Shown: in pieces, positions 56,364 to 64,000 of the stretch | Numbering within the stretch: position 1 is the stretch's first letter | How the letters are laid out: every line of letters begins with the position of its first letter | Assembly: GCA_011390785.1 (NCBI GenBank) | Contig: JAABRR010000022.1 | Coordinates: 1-64,000, forward strand | Direction of reading: 5' to 3' | Source of the DNA: Sphingobacteriia bacterium | GTDB lineage: Bacteria > Bacteroidota > Bacteroidia > Bacteroidales > UBA7960 | Length of the DNA: 64,000 nt | Notes under the pieces: generated by a model | Told to the model about the DNA's origin: nothing | Database searches by the model: none | Seen by the model: only the letters and a program-made list of their open reading frames with translations | Program-made: the position numbers and the translations under genes

Positions 56364-56948
56364 TTATAAAAACAAATCCGTACGTTTTTCAACGACCAAC
56401 CACTTGTACGGAACGATATTCCTTTGGCGTCTGAAAGGATCTTCTAAAAAATATCTTGCAATATGAACTCCAACTTGTCGGTCTTTTCCGAAAAAAGAGC
56501 TTGACACTGTTTTACCAATTTTTTCTTCGCGCCAAACTTCATCACCAAATCTGGCTAAAACCGGACTTTTACTTTGGGAAATTTCAGAAGCAGTAGTTAG
56601 AACAGTAAACGCCAAACCTGCACCAAAAGAGACCACTCCTGTCGCTACTCCCAAAACTGCTTTAAGTACCGGAAAACTATCACCCCCTGCCAGATCTTTG
56701 TTGACAATCTCAAGGAAGCCTTTATTTGCATTGCTAAAAGCAAGCATCCTTTTACGCGCTCCAATTTTTGTTAGTTGAACATCTTTGGGAACTCCGCCCC
56801 ATTTTCCATCTCTTAAAGTTATTTTAACTAGTTCTATACCTCCTCCAACTGCTGTAAAACCATAAATATGGGAAGTTGCCAACCGAACACCTGTATCGCT
56901 GTCAATTATTGCAGGTAATTTTTTTAGTAGTTTGTTCTGAGTATCCAT
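56364..56948 (-). CDS. Unknown protein between tssF and the LysM gene
   Basis: About 194 residues from the ATG at 56948; a TTG start at 56981 would add 11 residues. A mixed alpha/beta N-terminal part (residues 1-95) resembles a PH-like or beta-rich domain (GFTAVGGGIELVKITL), followed by a small hydrophobic glycine-rich stretch (VLKAVLGVATGVVSFGAGLAF) that could be a membrane-interacting hairpin, and a basic tail. No family recognised. It is located in the tss operon, 45 bases after tssF. Confidence 0.6.
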   Translation of the reverse strand: MDTQNKLLKKLPAIIDSDTGVRLATSHIYGFTAVGGGIELVKITLRDGKWGGVPKDVQLTKIGARKRMLAFSNANKGFLEIVNKDLAGGDSFPVLKAVLGVATGVVSFGAGLAFTVLTTASEISQSKSPVLARFGDEVWREEKIGKTVSSSFFGKDRQVGVHIARYFLEDPFRRQRNIVPYKWLVVEKRTDLFL

Positions 56949-56993
56949 ATTTAATTTTGTAATGATGGAAATACCATCCAATAATTGTTTCTC

Positions 56994-58784
56994 TTAAGAA
57001 ACCACCACATCAAAATCCATTTCCATCAGGTTTAATGATTTACTATGCAATACAGCAATAAGTTCATTTTTCAGTGCTTTGATCTGCTCTGGAGAATGGG
57101 GGCAATTCTTCTTAAGGGTAATTGTAGTTACAATAACCCTATGCAGCCCTACCTTGCCCCTTCCTGGCTTCACCTTATTGTCAATCGTCACCTTTTGGAT
57201 ACTGGCTTCGCCAAAAAGATAGTAGCACAGGTTTCTCACATCTTCGCGGGTTACTATTCTGTCGCGCGAGAGCATTATAAGCCGCATGGCAGGGATCACA
57301 CTCTCCTGGATGCAGGGCTTTCTGCCGCCGGCAGAACGGGTGATACTTAATGCTGATTTGTCCTTTAGCCCAATGCCATCAAAACTGAATTTTTGTTTCT
57401 CAGGAATGTCGTTGGCGGCATGGCCAAGTGTAGTGTAATACTGGTAGTTGATATAATCCTCAACATTTGCCCGGCTGCGAATATGAAGCCGCATTTGTCC
57501 GTTTTCCCTTGCTTTGGCCTGTTTCTTAAGGTCGTGAACTATGTCTGACAATTTGCGCAACAGATCAAGGTTTTCCCTTATGATGGTATCTTTTTTATCG
57601 GCAATGCTGATCTCGTTGTCGTATACCCGGATAAGGGTATCCAGCATCTCATTGAGATCGTGCTGATCGAATGATTTATACCTCGATCCGCTGATGACCA
57701 GTTCATCTGCTGATGTGGCCAAACCAAACCCGGCATCATCTTCCCCCACATTATTCATACACAGGAAAAACTCACCCTGGCCGGTTTCAATTTCTTTGAT
57801 GGACTCATTGCGGGTAAGTCGGTCGCTTAAAAGTTTACAGTTCATAGAAGGGAAGGCGTTGATTCGGACATCGAAGGCATTTGACAGGTTTTCAATATCT
57901 ATACCCATACTTGCTTTAACGGAGATCCATATCCTGATGTCTTTGTAACTATCAAGGGTTTCACGGGGTATAAACCCGGGCACATTTTCTGCAGATGCTT
58001 CATCGCAACATTCGGGAAGATGAATGGTAATGAAGTTCTTCTTGTAGAGATTCTTTACATAGCCGGCATAATAAGCAATCTGGCCTTCTTTGGGCTTGTA
58101 AAACGCATATTGTCCCGGGATACTGTTTTCCGGCAGTCCTTCGCTTACCCTGCAAACCTGGTTGTTGATGCTCCATTTGCCGTTGGCAATGGTATTGAAA
58201 ATCCATTTTTTGGTAAAGTGTGACGGGTCGTAACCCAGATAGACCACCAGATGGTTCATGGTTTTCAGGGTGTCGGGATTGGCTTTGATCCCCAGGTAAA
58301 AAACATTTTCATTTTCTGCAGAACGCGGTTCACCTATTCCAACAAATTCCTTTTTGTCTGTGATATTGTAATAGCCGTTGTAGGCACCCATCACCCTAAG
58401 ATCACCCTTGATCAGAAGGGTGTCCGCAATGTTGATAAATCCTGCTTCCGTTGTACTCTCGCGTGTTTGGTGCTGGCATGAAAAATTTCTGAACGCCTTC
58501 AGAAAGAAAGAACCTGCCGGGGGCTGAGCCTGGAGTATATTATGCGCGGGTATGGCATTAAAGTAGTAATCGGGCAATAATCGTCCGGCAGTATCCCTGA
58601 GCAGTTCTTTCTGGTAAGACTTTACAGCTTCTGATACTTCCTCGTAGCTGTATAGTGTAGTGCGGAAAAGCATTCTTACCAGTGGATCGTACTGAAGCAG
58701 CAGTTCTACATCGGGCTCGTCCTTATTCCAGATATCGGACAGCAGCTTCATCATGCGGGTTTCTTTGTCTGAGCGGGTTTCCAT
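56994..58784 (-). CDS. tssF: Type VI secretion baseplate protein TssF
   Basis: 596 residues. It matches TssF/VasA by length, by position in a tssK-tssE-tssF run, and by the conserved central INAFPSMNCKLLSDRL segment, which corresponds to the N-x-FP-x-x-N motif of TssF. The N-terminus (LLSDIWNKDEPDVELLLQYD) and C-terminus (beta-rich, VGLHRVIVTTITL) also fit the family. In the baseplate it pairs with TssG as a wedge. Only 3 bases separate it from tssE. Divergent, so the call rests on pattern plus context. Confidence 0.75.
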   Translation of the reverse strand: METRSDKETRMMKLLSDIWNKDEPDVELLLQYDPLVRMLFRTTLYSYEEVSEAVKSYQKELLRDTAGRLLPDYYFNAIPAHNILQAQPPAGSFFLKAFRNFSCQHQTRESTTEAGFINIADTLLIKGDLRVMGAYNGYYNITDKKEFVGIGEPRSAENENVFYLGIKANPDTLKTMNHLVVYLGYDPSHFTKKWIFNTIANGKWSINNQVCRVSEGLPENSIPGQYAFYKPKEGQIAYYAGYVKNLYKKNFITIHLPECCDEASAENVPGFIPRETLDSYKDIRIWISVKASMGIDIENLSNAFDVRINAFPSMNCKLLSDRLTRNESIKEIETGQGEFFLCMNNVGEDDAGFGLATSADELVISGSRYKSFDQHDLNEMLDTLIRVYDNEISIADKKDTIIRENLDLLRKLSDIVHDLKKQAKARENGQMRLHIRSRANVEDYINYQYYTTLGHAANDIPEKQKFSFDGIGLKDKSALSITRSAGGRKPCIQESVIPAMRLIMLSRDRIVTREDVRNLCYYLFGEASIQKVTIDNKVKPGRGKVGLHRVIVTTITLKKNCPHSPEQIKALKNELIAVLHSKSLNLMEMDFDVVVS

Positions 58785-58787
58785 CGG

Positions 58788-59288
58788 TCAGGATTTATGA
58801 CGGTAAAAAACCTTAACAGGTATTTCCATCTTGTGGCGAAACTTATTGATTCGGGTCAGAGACTCTTCCCTGATATGAGCATTGATCTCTATATTGAGTA
58901 CGTAAAGCAGCAAAATCTTCTCCTGTATTTTTATCTCCTTATGGGTGAAATAAAATTCATCAACCCGGATTTTGTCAATCCGTTTTTCATGGGCAGCAAT
59001 GGTTTTTATCACAGAGCTTATAAGCTTTTCCTTAGTTCCTGAGTCAAGATCTTTAGATTCAAACTCATGGTTCCACAATTCAAGGCCATAAAAGTGATCG
59101 GCCCTGTTTTCTCCATAACGTGAAAGAAGCAATACATCAAGATGTTTACTGATAGATTCTTTGATATTTTTATTATGTTGCAACATTTTACCGGAAATAC
59201 TCACATCTTTTTCTTCCAGAAAGGTTTTGTTCCCTGTAATGAAGAATTTCTTTAGTGATACCGGTATGTCATAATAGGAATGCAGCAT
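58788..59288 (-). CDS. tssE: Type VI secretion baseplate protein TssE (gp25-like)
   Basis: 166 residues. The gp25-like core at about 35-125 has KESISKHLDVLLLSRYGENR, then LELWNHEF, then SSVIKTIAAHEKRIDKIRV, equal to the I-x-x-x-LLLTRxGER ... EPRI-x-x-V layout of TssE/gp25. In this copy EPRI reads EKRI. It is longer than E. coli gp25 owing to an N-terminal extension. It forms the sheath-initiating part of the wedge. Between tssK (12 bases) and tssF (3 bases). Confidence 0.72.
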   Translation of the reverse strand: MLHSYYDIPVSLKKFFITGNKTFLEEKDVSISGKMLQHNKNIKESISKHLDVLLLSRYGENRADHFYGLELWNHEFESKDLDSGTKEKLISSVIKTIAAHEKRIDKIRVDEFYFTHKEIKIQEKILLLYVLNIEINAHIREESLTRINKFRHKMEIPVKVFYRHKS

Positions 59289-59300
59289 GATTGCAAAAGA

Positions 59301-60467
59301 TTAAAATTCAGGCACATCTTCTCCCTGATTGGGACTATAGGTTTTGGGTTTTTCGTGCGAACTTCCCGACAGGCCAAAGTATTTTTCCTTCCTGGCAATC
59401 TCGGTAAAGAAATTGCCCAGCAGTTTTCTGCATGTTTCAAGAGAGGGAAGCATATCGAAATGTTCGTAGCGGGTAAGGTCATTTTTTGTGATCAATTCAA
59501 AATCGTGTGTGCGGATGTTGGATTTTCCCCACTGGTTTCTAAGCGCATCGCTGTTTTTAAGATCGCTATTGAGCATATTAAAAAAGTTGCGGGAAAGGGT
59601 AAGCATTTGAATTACAAACTGGAAGGGAGATTCGTTGATGCCAAAGTTTTCAAAGTATGTGCGGATATTGGTTACTGAAATATTCAGGTGCTGTAGCAAA
59701 AAGGTGAGAAAAGATGTAAGTTCTTCCCCATAGCCGCGCCCATTGGACGATAGTTCTTTCAATGTATCAACAATTGCATTTTCTATAGTTGCAAGATTGC
59801 TTATTGCATTGCTCAGTTCCGATTGCAGGGTGTGATGACTGAAAAAGTTGCAGCTTGGTGGGATGTAGCTTTCGTCAACCGTTAGCTCTCTGTTCTCTAC
59901 CAGTAGTTTGGCAATAGGAAAATGGTTTGCCCCAACAATATTGGAGTATTTTGTTTTGGTATCCTGCCTGCCAGATACACATTCTACATAACAACGAATA
60001 CGGCTGTAGGGTGTTCGCAGTGGCATTTCATTACTTTCGCCGCTGATCTCTCCAAAGGCTATTGTTTCATAAGGCCTGAACAGCAACACCAGGTATATGG
60101 AACCGGCATGCTGCATTTGTTCGTCGGGAACATCTACCCTGAAGGAAGCATTACCGTGTTCATGTGAGAAAGAATCCATGCTTACGCCAATAAGGGTTCC
60201 TTCAGGAGAAATAGCCGAAAAATGCAGATCATTAAACACAATGGTATATCCCCCTTTTGAATTCTTTTCAATACTAAAGAGAATTGTGGGATGTGTTTCA
60301 GCCTTTAAATGCTTATCGTATGGATTGAGAAACATGCCGTACCGGTTGGGGATGACCTGCAGCAGGTTGGAAGTATATTGCTGGGAAAGGAGAAAATTTT
60401 CGGTGTCAATAAGATGTTTTTTCTCCACCCTCATTCCGTCAATCCAGTTTATTCTGTAATGTTCCAT
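59301..60467 (-). CDS. tssK: Type VI secretion baseplate protein TssK
   Basis: 388 residues. The N-terminal INWIDGMRVEKKHLIDTENFL corresponds to the W-x-EGM-x-L-x-P-x-H-F-Q start of TssK. The beta-rich shoulder domain (1-190) and helical neck/head (about 220-388) follow the family pattern. TssK links the baseplate to the membrane complex and is specific to type VI systems among contractile machines, which argues against an extracellular injection system. Between tssG and tssE with 12-base gaps. Confidence 0.78.
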   Translation of the reverse strand: MEHYRINWIDGMRVEKKHLIDTENFLLSQQYTSNLLQVIPNRYGMFLNPYDKHLKAETHPTILFSIEKNSKGGYTIVFNDLHFSAISPEGTLIGVSMDSFSHEHGNASFRVDVPDEQMQHAGSIYLVLLFRPYETIAFGEISGESNEMPLRTPYSRIRCYVECVSGRQDTKTKYSNIVGANHFPIAKLLVENRELTVDESYIPPSCNFFSHHTLQSELSNAISNLATIENAIVDTLKELSSNGRGYGEELTSFLTFLLQHLNISVTNIRTYFENFGINESPFQFVIQMLTLSRNFFNMLNSDLKNSDALRNQWGKSNIRTHDFELITKNDLTRYEHFDMLPSLETCRKLLGNFFTEIARKEKYFGLSGSSHEKPKTYSPNQGEDVPEF

Positions 60468-60479
60468 ATTGCGGTAGTT

Positions 60480-61667
60480 TTAAAGTTCTGTATTGAATGC
60501 CAGGTAACTGACGCCCGTTTTTGTTTTTCTCTTTTTGTCAGGAGTAAAGTATTTCTTCAGTTGTACTTTTATGCTTAGGGGAAGAGAGATACCCAGATCT
60601 GAAGATTCCCTGCCAAGGTGATTGTCAATTTCCAGAATCAGTTTTTTTCGTTCCACAGGCCGGGTTTTACTATCTTCTGCAGGGGATAATGCGAAGCAGG
60701 CATCACATGTGGGGATGAGCTCAAAGACTTCTCCCAGGGGAAGGAAGAAGGATAAAAAACAAGCCACCAATCTACCGTAGCACTCGCCGGGGAGAAACAA
60801 GGGCATTTTCCATTCATCCTTTACGAATACCTGGAAATGATGGGTCCTCTCAATTTCATCCGAATATCCATCTATTATAAATCCTTCATTCAGGCTGTAT
60901 TTACCCAGCACCTGTTCAGGATAATTCTGCCAGGGTTGTTTATCCCCGAAATTCTTCCGGCATATGGTTCTTGCCGAAACTTTCTCATTCAGCACATATC
61001 CCAGTAGCTCACAAATCCTTTGCAAATCACCTGAGATAGAAGCAGCAAAAGGCAGTGCATCCACCAGCCTGGAAAGGGGAGAGTTCTGGTTGCAGTCTTT
61101 TAATGCAGCGACCAGCAGATCTGCATATGTGGCTTCCTGCTGAAGGATCTGGTCAATGGGGCTTCCATCGCTGTTTTCAAGGGCCAGCTCCAGTAAGGGA
61201 ATATAGCCAAGGTGATCGTTTAAATGGTAAAATAAAATATGACTGAGAGCAATATTTTGGTTAAAAAAGTGATCTTCATAGCGTATCCTTTCTTTTTCTA
61301 TTTCACAAAATGCATAGATGATTTCACTGTCAAAAGGATGAAAAAATTTCCTTGCATCGGTCTCTTCATCAGCAATTTTTGTAAAGAAATCGTCAAAGTC
61401 TTTTGTGCTTAGTAAAATGGCCTGCTCGCCAATATCATGGAAAAGCCTTTTGGGAAGCAGATCGTAAATTCCTTCCCTGTTGATGCCGATATGAAGAGTG
61501 TTGCCCTTAATGAAATATTTGTCTACATCATTGGCCACTCCTTTTTTGAAAGAACCGGAAGGCCGGAAAACCATCATGGTGTTTTCAGGCAGACGCGCAG
61601 CAAGCTTCTGAATCAGAATATCTGATTTCCATCCTTTCATGCAGCTTTCTATGACTTCGGTAACCAT
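60480..61667 (-). CDS. tssG: TssG-like type VI baseplate protein
   Basis: 395 residues. Family-like features: a helical N-terminal half, HILFYHLNDHLGYIPLLELAL, then the second-half pattern LGKYSLNEGFIIDGYSDEI, MPLFLPGECYGRLVACFL. It is longer than the typical E. coli TssG (about 300). Its position directly before tssK and after the E1-like gene supports TssG. It would form the baseplate wedge with TssF. The assignment is less secure than TssK. Confidence 0.6.
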   Translation of the reverse strand: MVTEVIESCMKGWKSDILIQKLAARLPENTMMVFRPSGSFKKGVANDVDKYFIKGNTLHIGINREGIYDLLPKRLFHDIGEQAILLSTKDFDDFFTKIADEETDARKFFHPFDSEIIYAFCEIEKERIRYEDHFFNQNIALSHILFYHLNDHLGYIPLLELALENSDGSPIDQILQQEATYADLLVAALKDCNQNSPLSRLVDALPFAASISGDLQRICELLGYVLNEKVSARTICRKNFGDKQPWQNYPEQVLGKYSLNEGFIIDGYSDEIERTHHFQVFVKDEWKMPLFLPGECYGRLVACFLSFFLPLGEVFELIPTCDACFALSPAEDSKTRPVERKKLILEIDNHLGRESSDLGISLPLSIKVQLKKYFTPDKKRKTKTGVSYLAFNTEL

Positions 61668-61699
61668 GGCAACAGTTTTTTCAATCGATTCAGTGCAAT

Positions 61700-62908
61700 C
61701 TACCAGGGCTTGTCTCCTGATAGTTCAATATAATAATCAGCTTTCTTTCCTTCTGCTCTGATGATGTCAAAAGCCGGAACACCTATTTGCGACAGAGTGA
61801 GGTCCTTCCACTGAAAATCCTTTTTAATGAACCGGAATCCCCCTTCAGGAGACGGAAGCTTTACTACTTTTTCACCTTCGCCGGGGAATAATCCATTTTC
61901 GATGATGAAGTTCTCTATGCGCGATTCGGGCAGAAGCGTTTCTGTTTTTTTACCCCCGGGCTCGATCAGTATGGCAGGAACAAAGGCATTGCGCACATGA
62001 AACCCCTCTATCTTGTCTTTGGTGGCTTTCTCAGCTTTTTTGATGAAATCTTCTACCTTCATATTTGCAGAAAAACGCTTGTTTTCCATGATCGGCTCCC
62101 AGGTATCATGATGCTCACAATCGGGAAAATAATGGCAGAATGGTGGGGTGAAAATATCAAGATTCATTCCTTCATACTTTAGCAAACGTCCGCTCAGGGT
62201 TTGGCAAACTTCATAATCTTCGAAGATCTGACCATCAGTAAATCCGTGAATAATCTTCAGGGCTTCCTGAGCCTGTAGCGCGCCAAAGATGGATGCGCTG
62301 ATAGGGGTAGTGGCAATACGACCATATTCATAGCTGAACTGTACAATATCGGGGCAACCCAAACGGTATGACAAATTTGCTTTTTCCATTTCGGAAAGCG
62401 AACAGGCATAGCACGATTTCCCATATTCATATACCGAAGCATTGCCGTCAAGGTTTTGAATGCCTGCATCAACCCACGATTTGCGAAACCTAAAGGAGTA
62501 GTCATTTACCACGTACCGGGCAAGCCGGTTGTCGAGGCAGCCCAACACCACATCAGCTGCCCTGAAGTGGCCAAGCCCAACTTCTCTCTGTATATCTCCA
62601 TTAATCCAGTGAACTTTTATGTCTTCGTTGAGCTCCCTGATACGCTCAGCTGCAATTTCACATTTGTATTTGTTCCTGGCAGCATCTTCTTTTCTGAATA
62701 AAACGGAACGGCACAGGTTGGTCTTTTCGATACGGTCAAAGTCAACAATTACAATTTTCCCTACACCCAGCAGAGCAAAGTTTTTTAAAACTTCGTTGCC
62801 CAGTGCTCCAGCCCCCACAACGAGCACAGTAGCATCCCTCACCTTTTTGAAATCAAACCATGAAATCAGGTTAAATACATCATCGCCAATATGTTGTTTT
62901 TTTTCCAT
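61700..62908 (-). CDS. ThiF/MoeB/E1-like adenylating enzyme
   Basis: 402 residues. Nucleotide loop VVGAGALGNEVL (Gly32, 34, 37); Asp56/Asp58 and the N-x-C-R motif with Asn64 and Arg67; Lys80; and Asp126 in GCLDNRL match the MoeB/ThiF ATP-binding residues. CYAC (166, 169) and CHYFPDC (258, 264) are likely zinc ligands. Cys185 lies where thioester- or persulfide-forming cysteines occur in relatives. The IFGALQAQEALKII helix is standard. Residues 268-402 are an extra C-terminal domain. It should adenylate the C-terminus of a ubiquitin-like or similar partner, but no such partner, E2 or JAB gene is visible. Embedded in a tss operon, 32 bases before tssG. Confidence 0.88.
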   Translation of the reverse strand: MEKKQHIGDDVFNLISWFDFKKVRDATVLVVGAGALGNEVLKNFALLGVGKIVIVDFDRIEKTNLCRSVLFRKEDAARNKYKCEIAAERIRELNEDIKVHWINGDIQREVGLGHFRAADVVLGCLDNRLARYVVNDYSFRFRKSWVDAGIQNLDGNASVYEYGKSCYACSLSEMEKANLSYRLGCPDIVQFSYEYGRIATTPISASIFGALQAQEALKIIHGFTDGQIFEDYEVCQTLSGRLLKYEGMNLDIFTPPFCHYFPDCEHHDTWEPIMENKRFSANMKVEDFIKKAEKATKDKIEGFHVRNAFVPAILIEPGGKKTETLLPESRIENFIIENGLFPGEGEKVVKLPSPEGGFRFIKKDFQWKDLTLSQIGVPAFDIIRAEGKKADYYIELSGDKPW

Positions 62909-62931
62909 AATCTAATCAAACAGTTCTAAAC

Positions 62932-63894
62932 TCAATATAGTAACCTGTTGAGATAAATTCCCATTTCGAAACCAAAGATCCTGCTGATAGCCCGTGCAGA
63001 AGGATCAGCAAAAATACTGTTGGCAGATCCCACGTATTGGTTTCTCATGTTGCTTTCAAATGCATCGCCGGCATCGGGTGTGGATGAAAGGTTACTTAGG
63101 CCATAATCAGCATTCACCCCAAACTTAAGGATCATTGACCTCGACAGGGGAATTGATATTCCTGCAGCACCTACCAGAGATACATTGAAATTGTTGTACC
63201 CGTTTTTGTCTTTGGAAACAGATTGATTGTTGTAAAACCCAAGTTCAGGAATATCATGTAGCAGAACATTATATTGCTCATAATATCCCTCGGCGGTATA
63301 GTTCCCACTTCCTGATGTGTTTGCATTAAGAAGGTAAGATAGCCTCAGTCCACCGTTGATATAGAAGCCAGGCTTGTCAACGTTGATGGTGCCGAATTCG
63401 AGCCTTACCGGTAGCGACAAGTAGAGGAAATTCACAGACTCCTGTAAGTTGTCAAGGTATAAATATTCCTGGTATGAATCGTTATCGATATCCCTCGACA
63501 TAAAGTCAGCTGTATAATCTCCTATACTAAGTTTGTTGCCCACGGTATGTATACCAAAACCAGCTTTGTATTTAAGTTTAGCGTTGATGGCTTTGAAATA
63601 GCCAAACTCCGCGTTAATACCAGCAGTATTATCGCTGGTCCAGCCCGGGGCCAGATCGTTGTTGAGTATATTGGTAAGGCCGGGGGAGAGTAAAACATAG
63701 TAACCCCAGATCGGGTATTGATAATCTGCCGCTTCAAAACGGGAAAGGGATGTTGTTTCAGCTTCCGCACGAATTTCAGCAATCTCAGACATTGGGTCGG
63801 ATGCCATTACATTGCTGCCGGCAAACCAGCAGACCCATCCAAGCAGTGCACCAAGCAAGATTGAATTTTTATGAATTACAGATGGATATTTCAT
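62932..63894 (-). CDS. Outer-membrane beta-barrel protein (PorT-like)
   Basis: 320 residues. Signal peptide about 1-32 (ends NVMASD). The rest is amphipathic beta strands (INAEFGYFKAINAKLKYKAGF, FLYLSLPVRLEFG, GFYINGGLRLSYLL, FNVSLVGAAGISIPLS, MILKFGVNADYGLSNL) ending in an aromatic residue (NRLLY), as expected for an outer-membrane barrel. It is the first gene in the window of the secretion operon, 23 bases before the E1-like gene. It might anchor the apparatus, but that is inference. Confidence 0.75.
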   Translation of the reverse strand: MKYPSVIHKNSILLGALLGWVCWFAGSNVMASDPMSEIAEIRAEAETTSLSRFEAADYQYPIWGYYVLLSPGLTNILNNDLAPGWTSDNTAGINAEFGYFKAINAKLKYKAGFGIHTVGNKLSIGDYTADFMSRDIDNDSYQEYLYLDNLQESVNFLYLSLPVRLEFGTINVDKPGFYINGGLRLSYLLNANTSGSGNYTAEGYYEQYNVLLHDIPELGFYNNQSVSKDKNGYNNFNVSLVGAAGISIPLSRSMILKFGVNADYGLSNLSSTPDAGDAFESNMRNQYVGSANSIFADPSARAISRIFGFEMGIYLNRLLY

Positions 63895-64000
63895 AGTGCA
63901 AATATTTAAAGATTTTTTCTTTCTGGTTGCAGCTATATAGCTCTGATAGGTGGTTAATCCCTTTCATCATACCTGAAAACTGTATTGCCCAGCTTGAAAG

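Noticed and set aside
55468-63894. Extracellular contractile injection system or prophage tail.
   Set aside because: TssK- and TssF/TssG-like proteins are specific to type VI systems; no capsid, terminase, lysis, AAA+ or tail-terminator gene of phage or eCIS type is seen in the window.
1-64000. CRISPR array or integrated plasmid.
   Set aside because: I found no regularly spaced direct repeats, cas genes, integrase or replication genes.

Overview
The window looks like a chromosomal segment of a Bacteroidota bacterium, probably an environmental Bacteroidales or Marinilabiliales-type organism. The evidence is the family content (DUF4301, DUF4831, DUF5063, T9SS C-terminal sorting domains, PorT-like barrel, T6SSiii-type baseplate genes), moderate-to-low GC, and several TAnnTTTG-type -7 promoter elements. 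No species can be named from the sequence alone. A complete oxidative branch of the TCA cycle (icd, gltA, acnA) argues for a respiring or facultative organism rather than a strict gut fermenter.

Layout. 1-3300: two tandem tRNA-Leu genes with a strong terminator, a DUF5063 gene, a secreted M28 peptidase and a decayed surface-protein remnant. 3300-10200: a rubrerythrin-like protein and a three-gene NuoE/NuoF/NuoG-like redox operon whose large subunit carries a GltD/NfnB-like FAD-NAD(P) domain fused to a molybdopterin-type domain without a visible metal-ligand Cys. 10400-13100: a methyltransferase and an L-lactate permease. 13100-18700: the acnA-gltA-icd operon. 18900-26800: DUF4301, a GroES-like protein, then on the plus strand pepE, a DUF4831 lipoprotein, an SDR, a GNAT-nitrilase fusion and a DoxX protein. 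26800-35200: a TPR protein, a large T9SS-sorted glycosidase-like protein, a hybrid histidine kinase and a flavin-binding oxidase-like protein. 35200-38700: PAP2, obgE, adk, hpt and a YfcE-type phosphoesterase. 38700-47100: a tricorn/S41 protease remnant flanked by palindromic repeats, a T9SS-sorted CotH protein, a YVTN propeller lipoprotein and a beta-mannosidase-like GH2. 47300-51000: a transglutaminase / alpha-E / circularly permuted ATP-grasp cluster. 51400-54300: tsaC, a bile-acid-type sodium symporter and a DUF1080 lipoprotein.

The most interesting region is 54842-63894. A tightly packed minus-strand operon reads outer-membrane barrel, ThiF/E1-like enzyme, TssG-like, TssK, TssE (gp25), TssF, an unknown protein and a LysM protein. 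A convergent plus-strand gene encodes a possible NlpC/P60-like protein. This is a type VI secretion baseplate module of the Bacteroidota (T6SSiii) type, but it carries an E1-like adenylating enzyme, a barrel protein and a cytoplasmic LysM protein that are not among the canonical tss genes. The sheath, tube, ClpV and spike genes are not in the window and may lie beyond 64000.

Six copies of a G/C-run palindromic repeat are scattered in intergenic gaps between 1 and 40 kb, two of them as inverted pairs. One pair borders the protease remnant.
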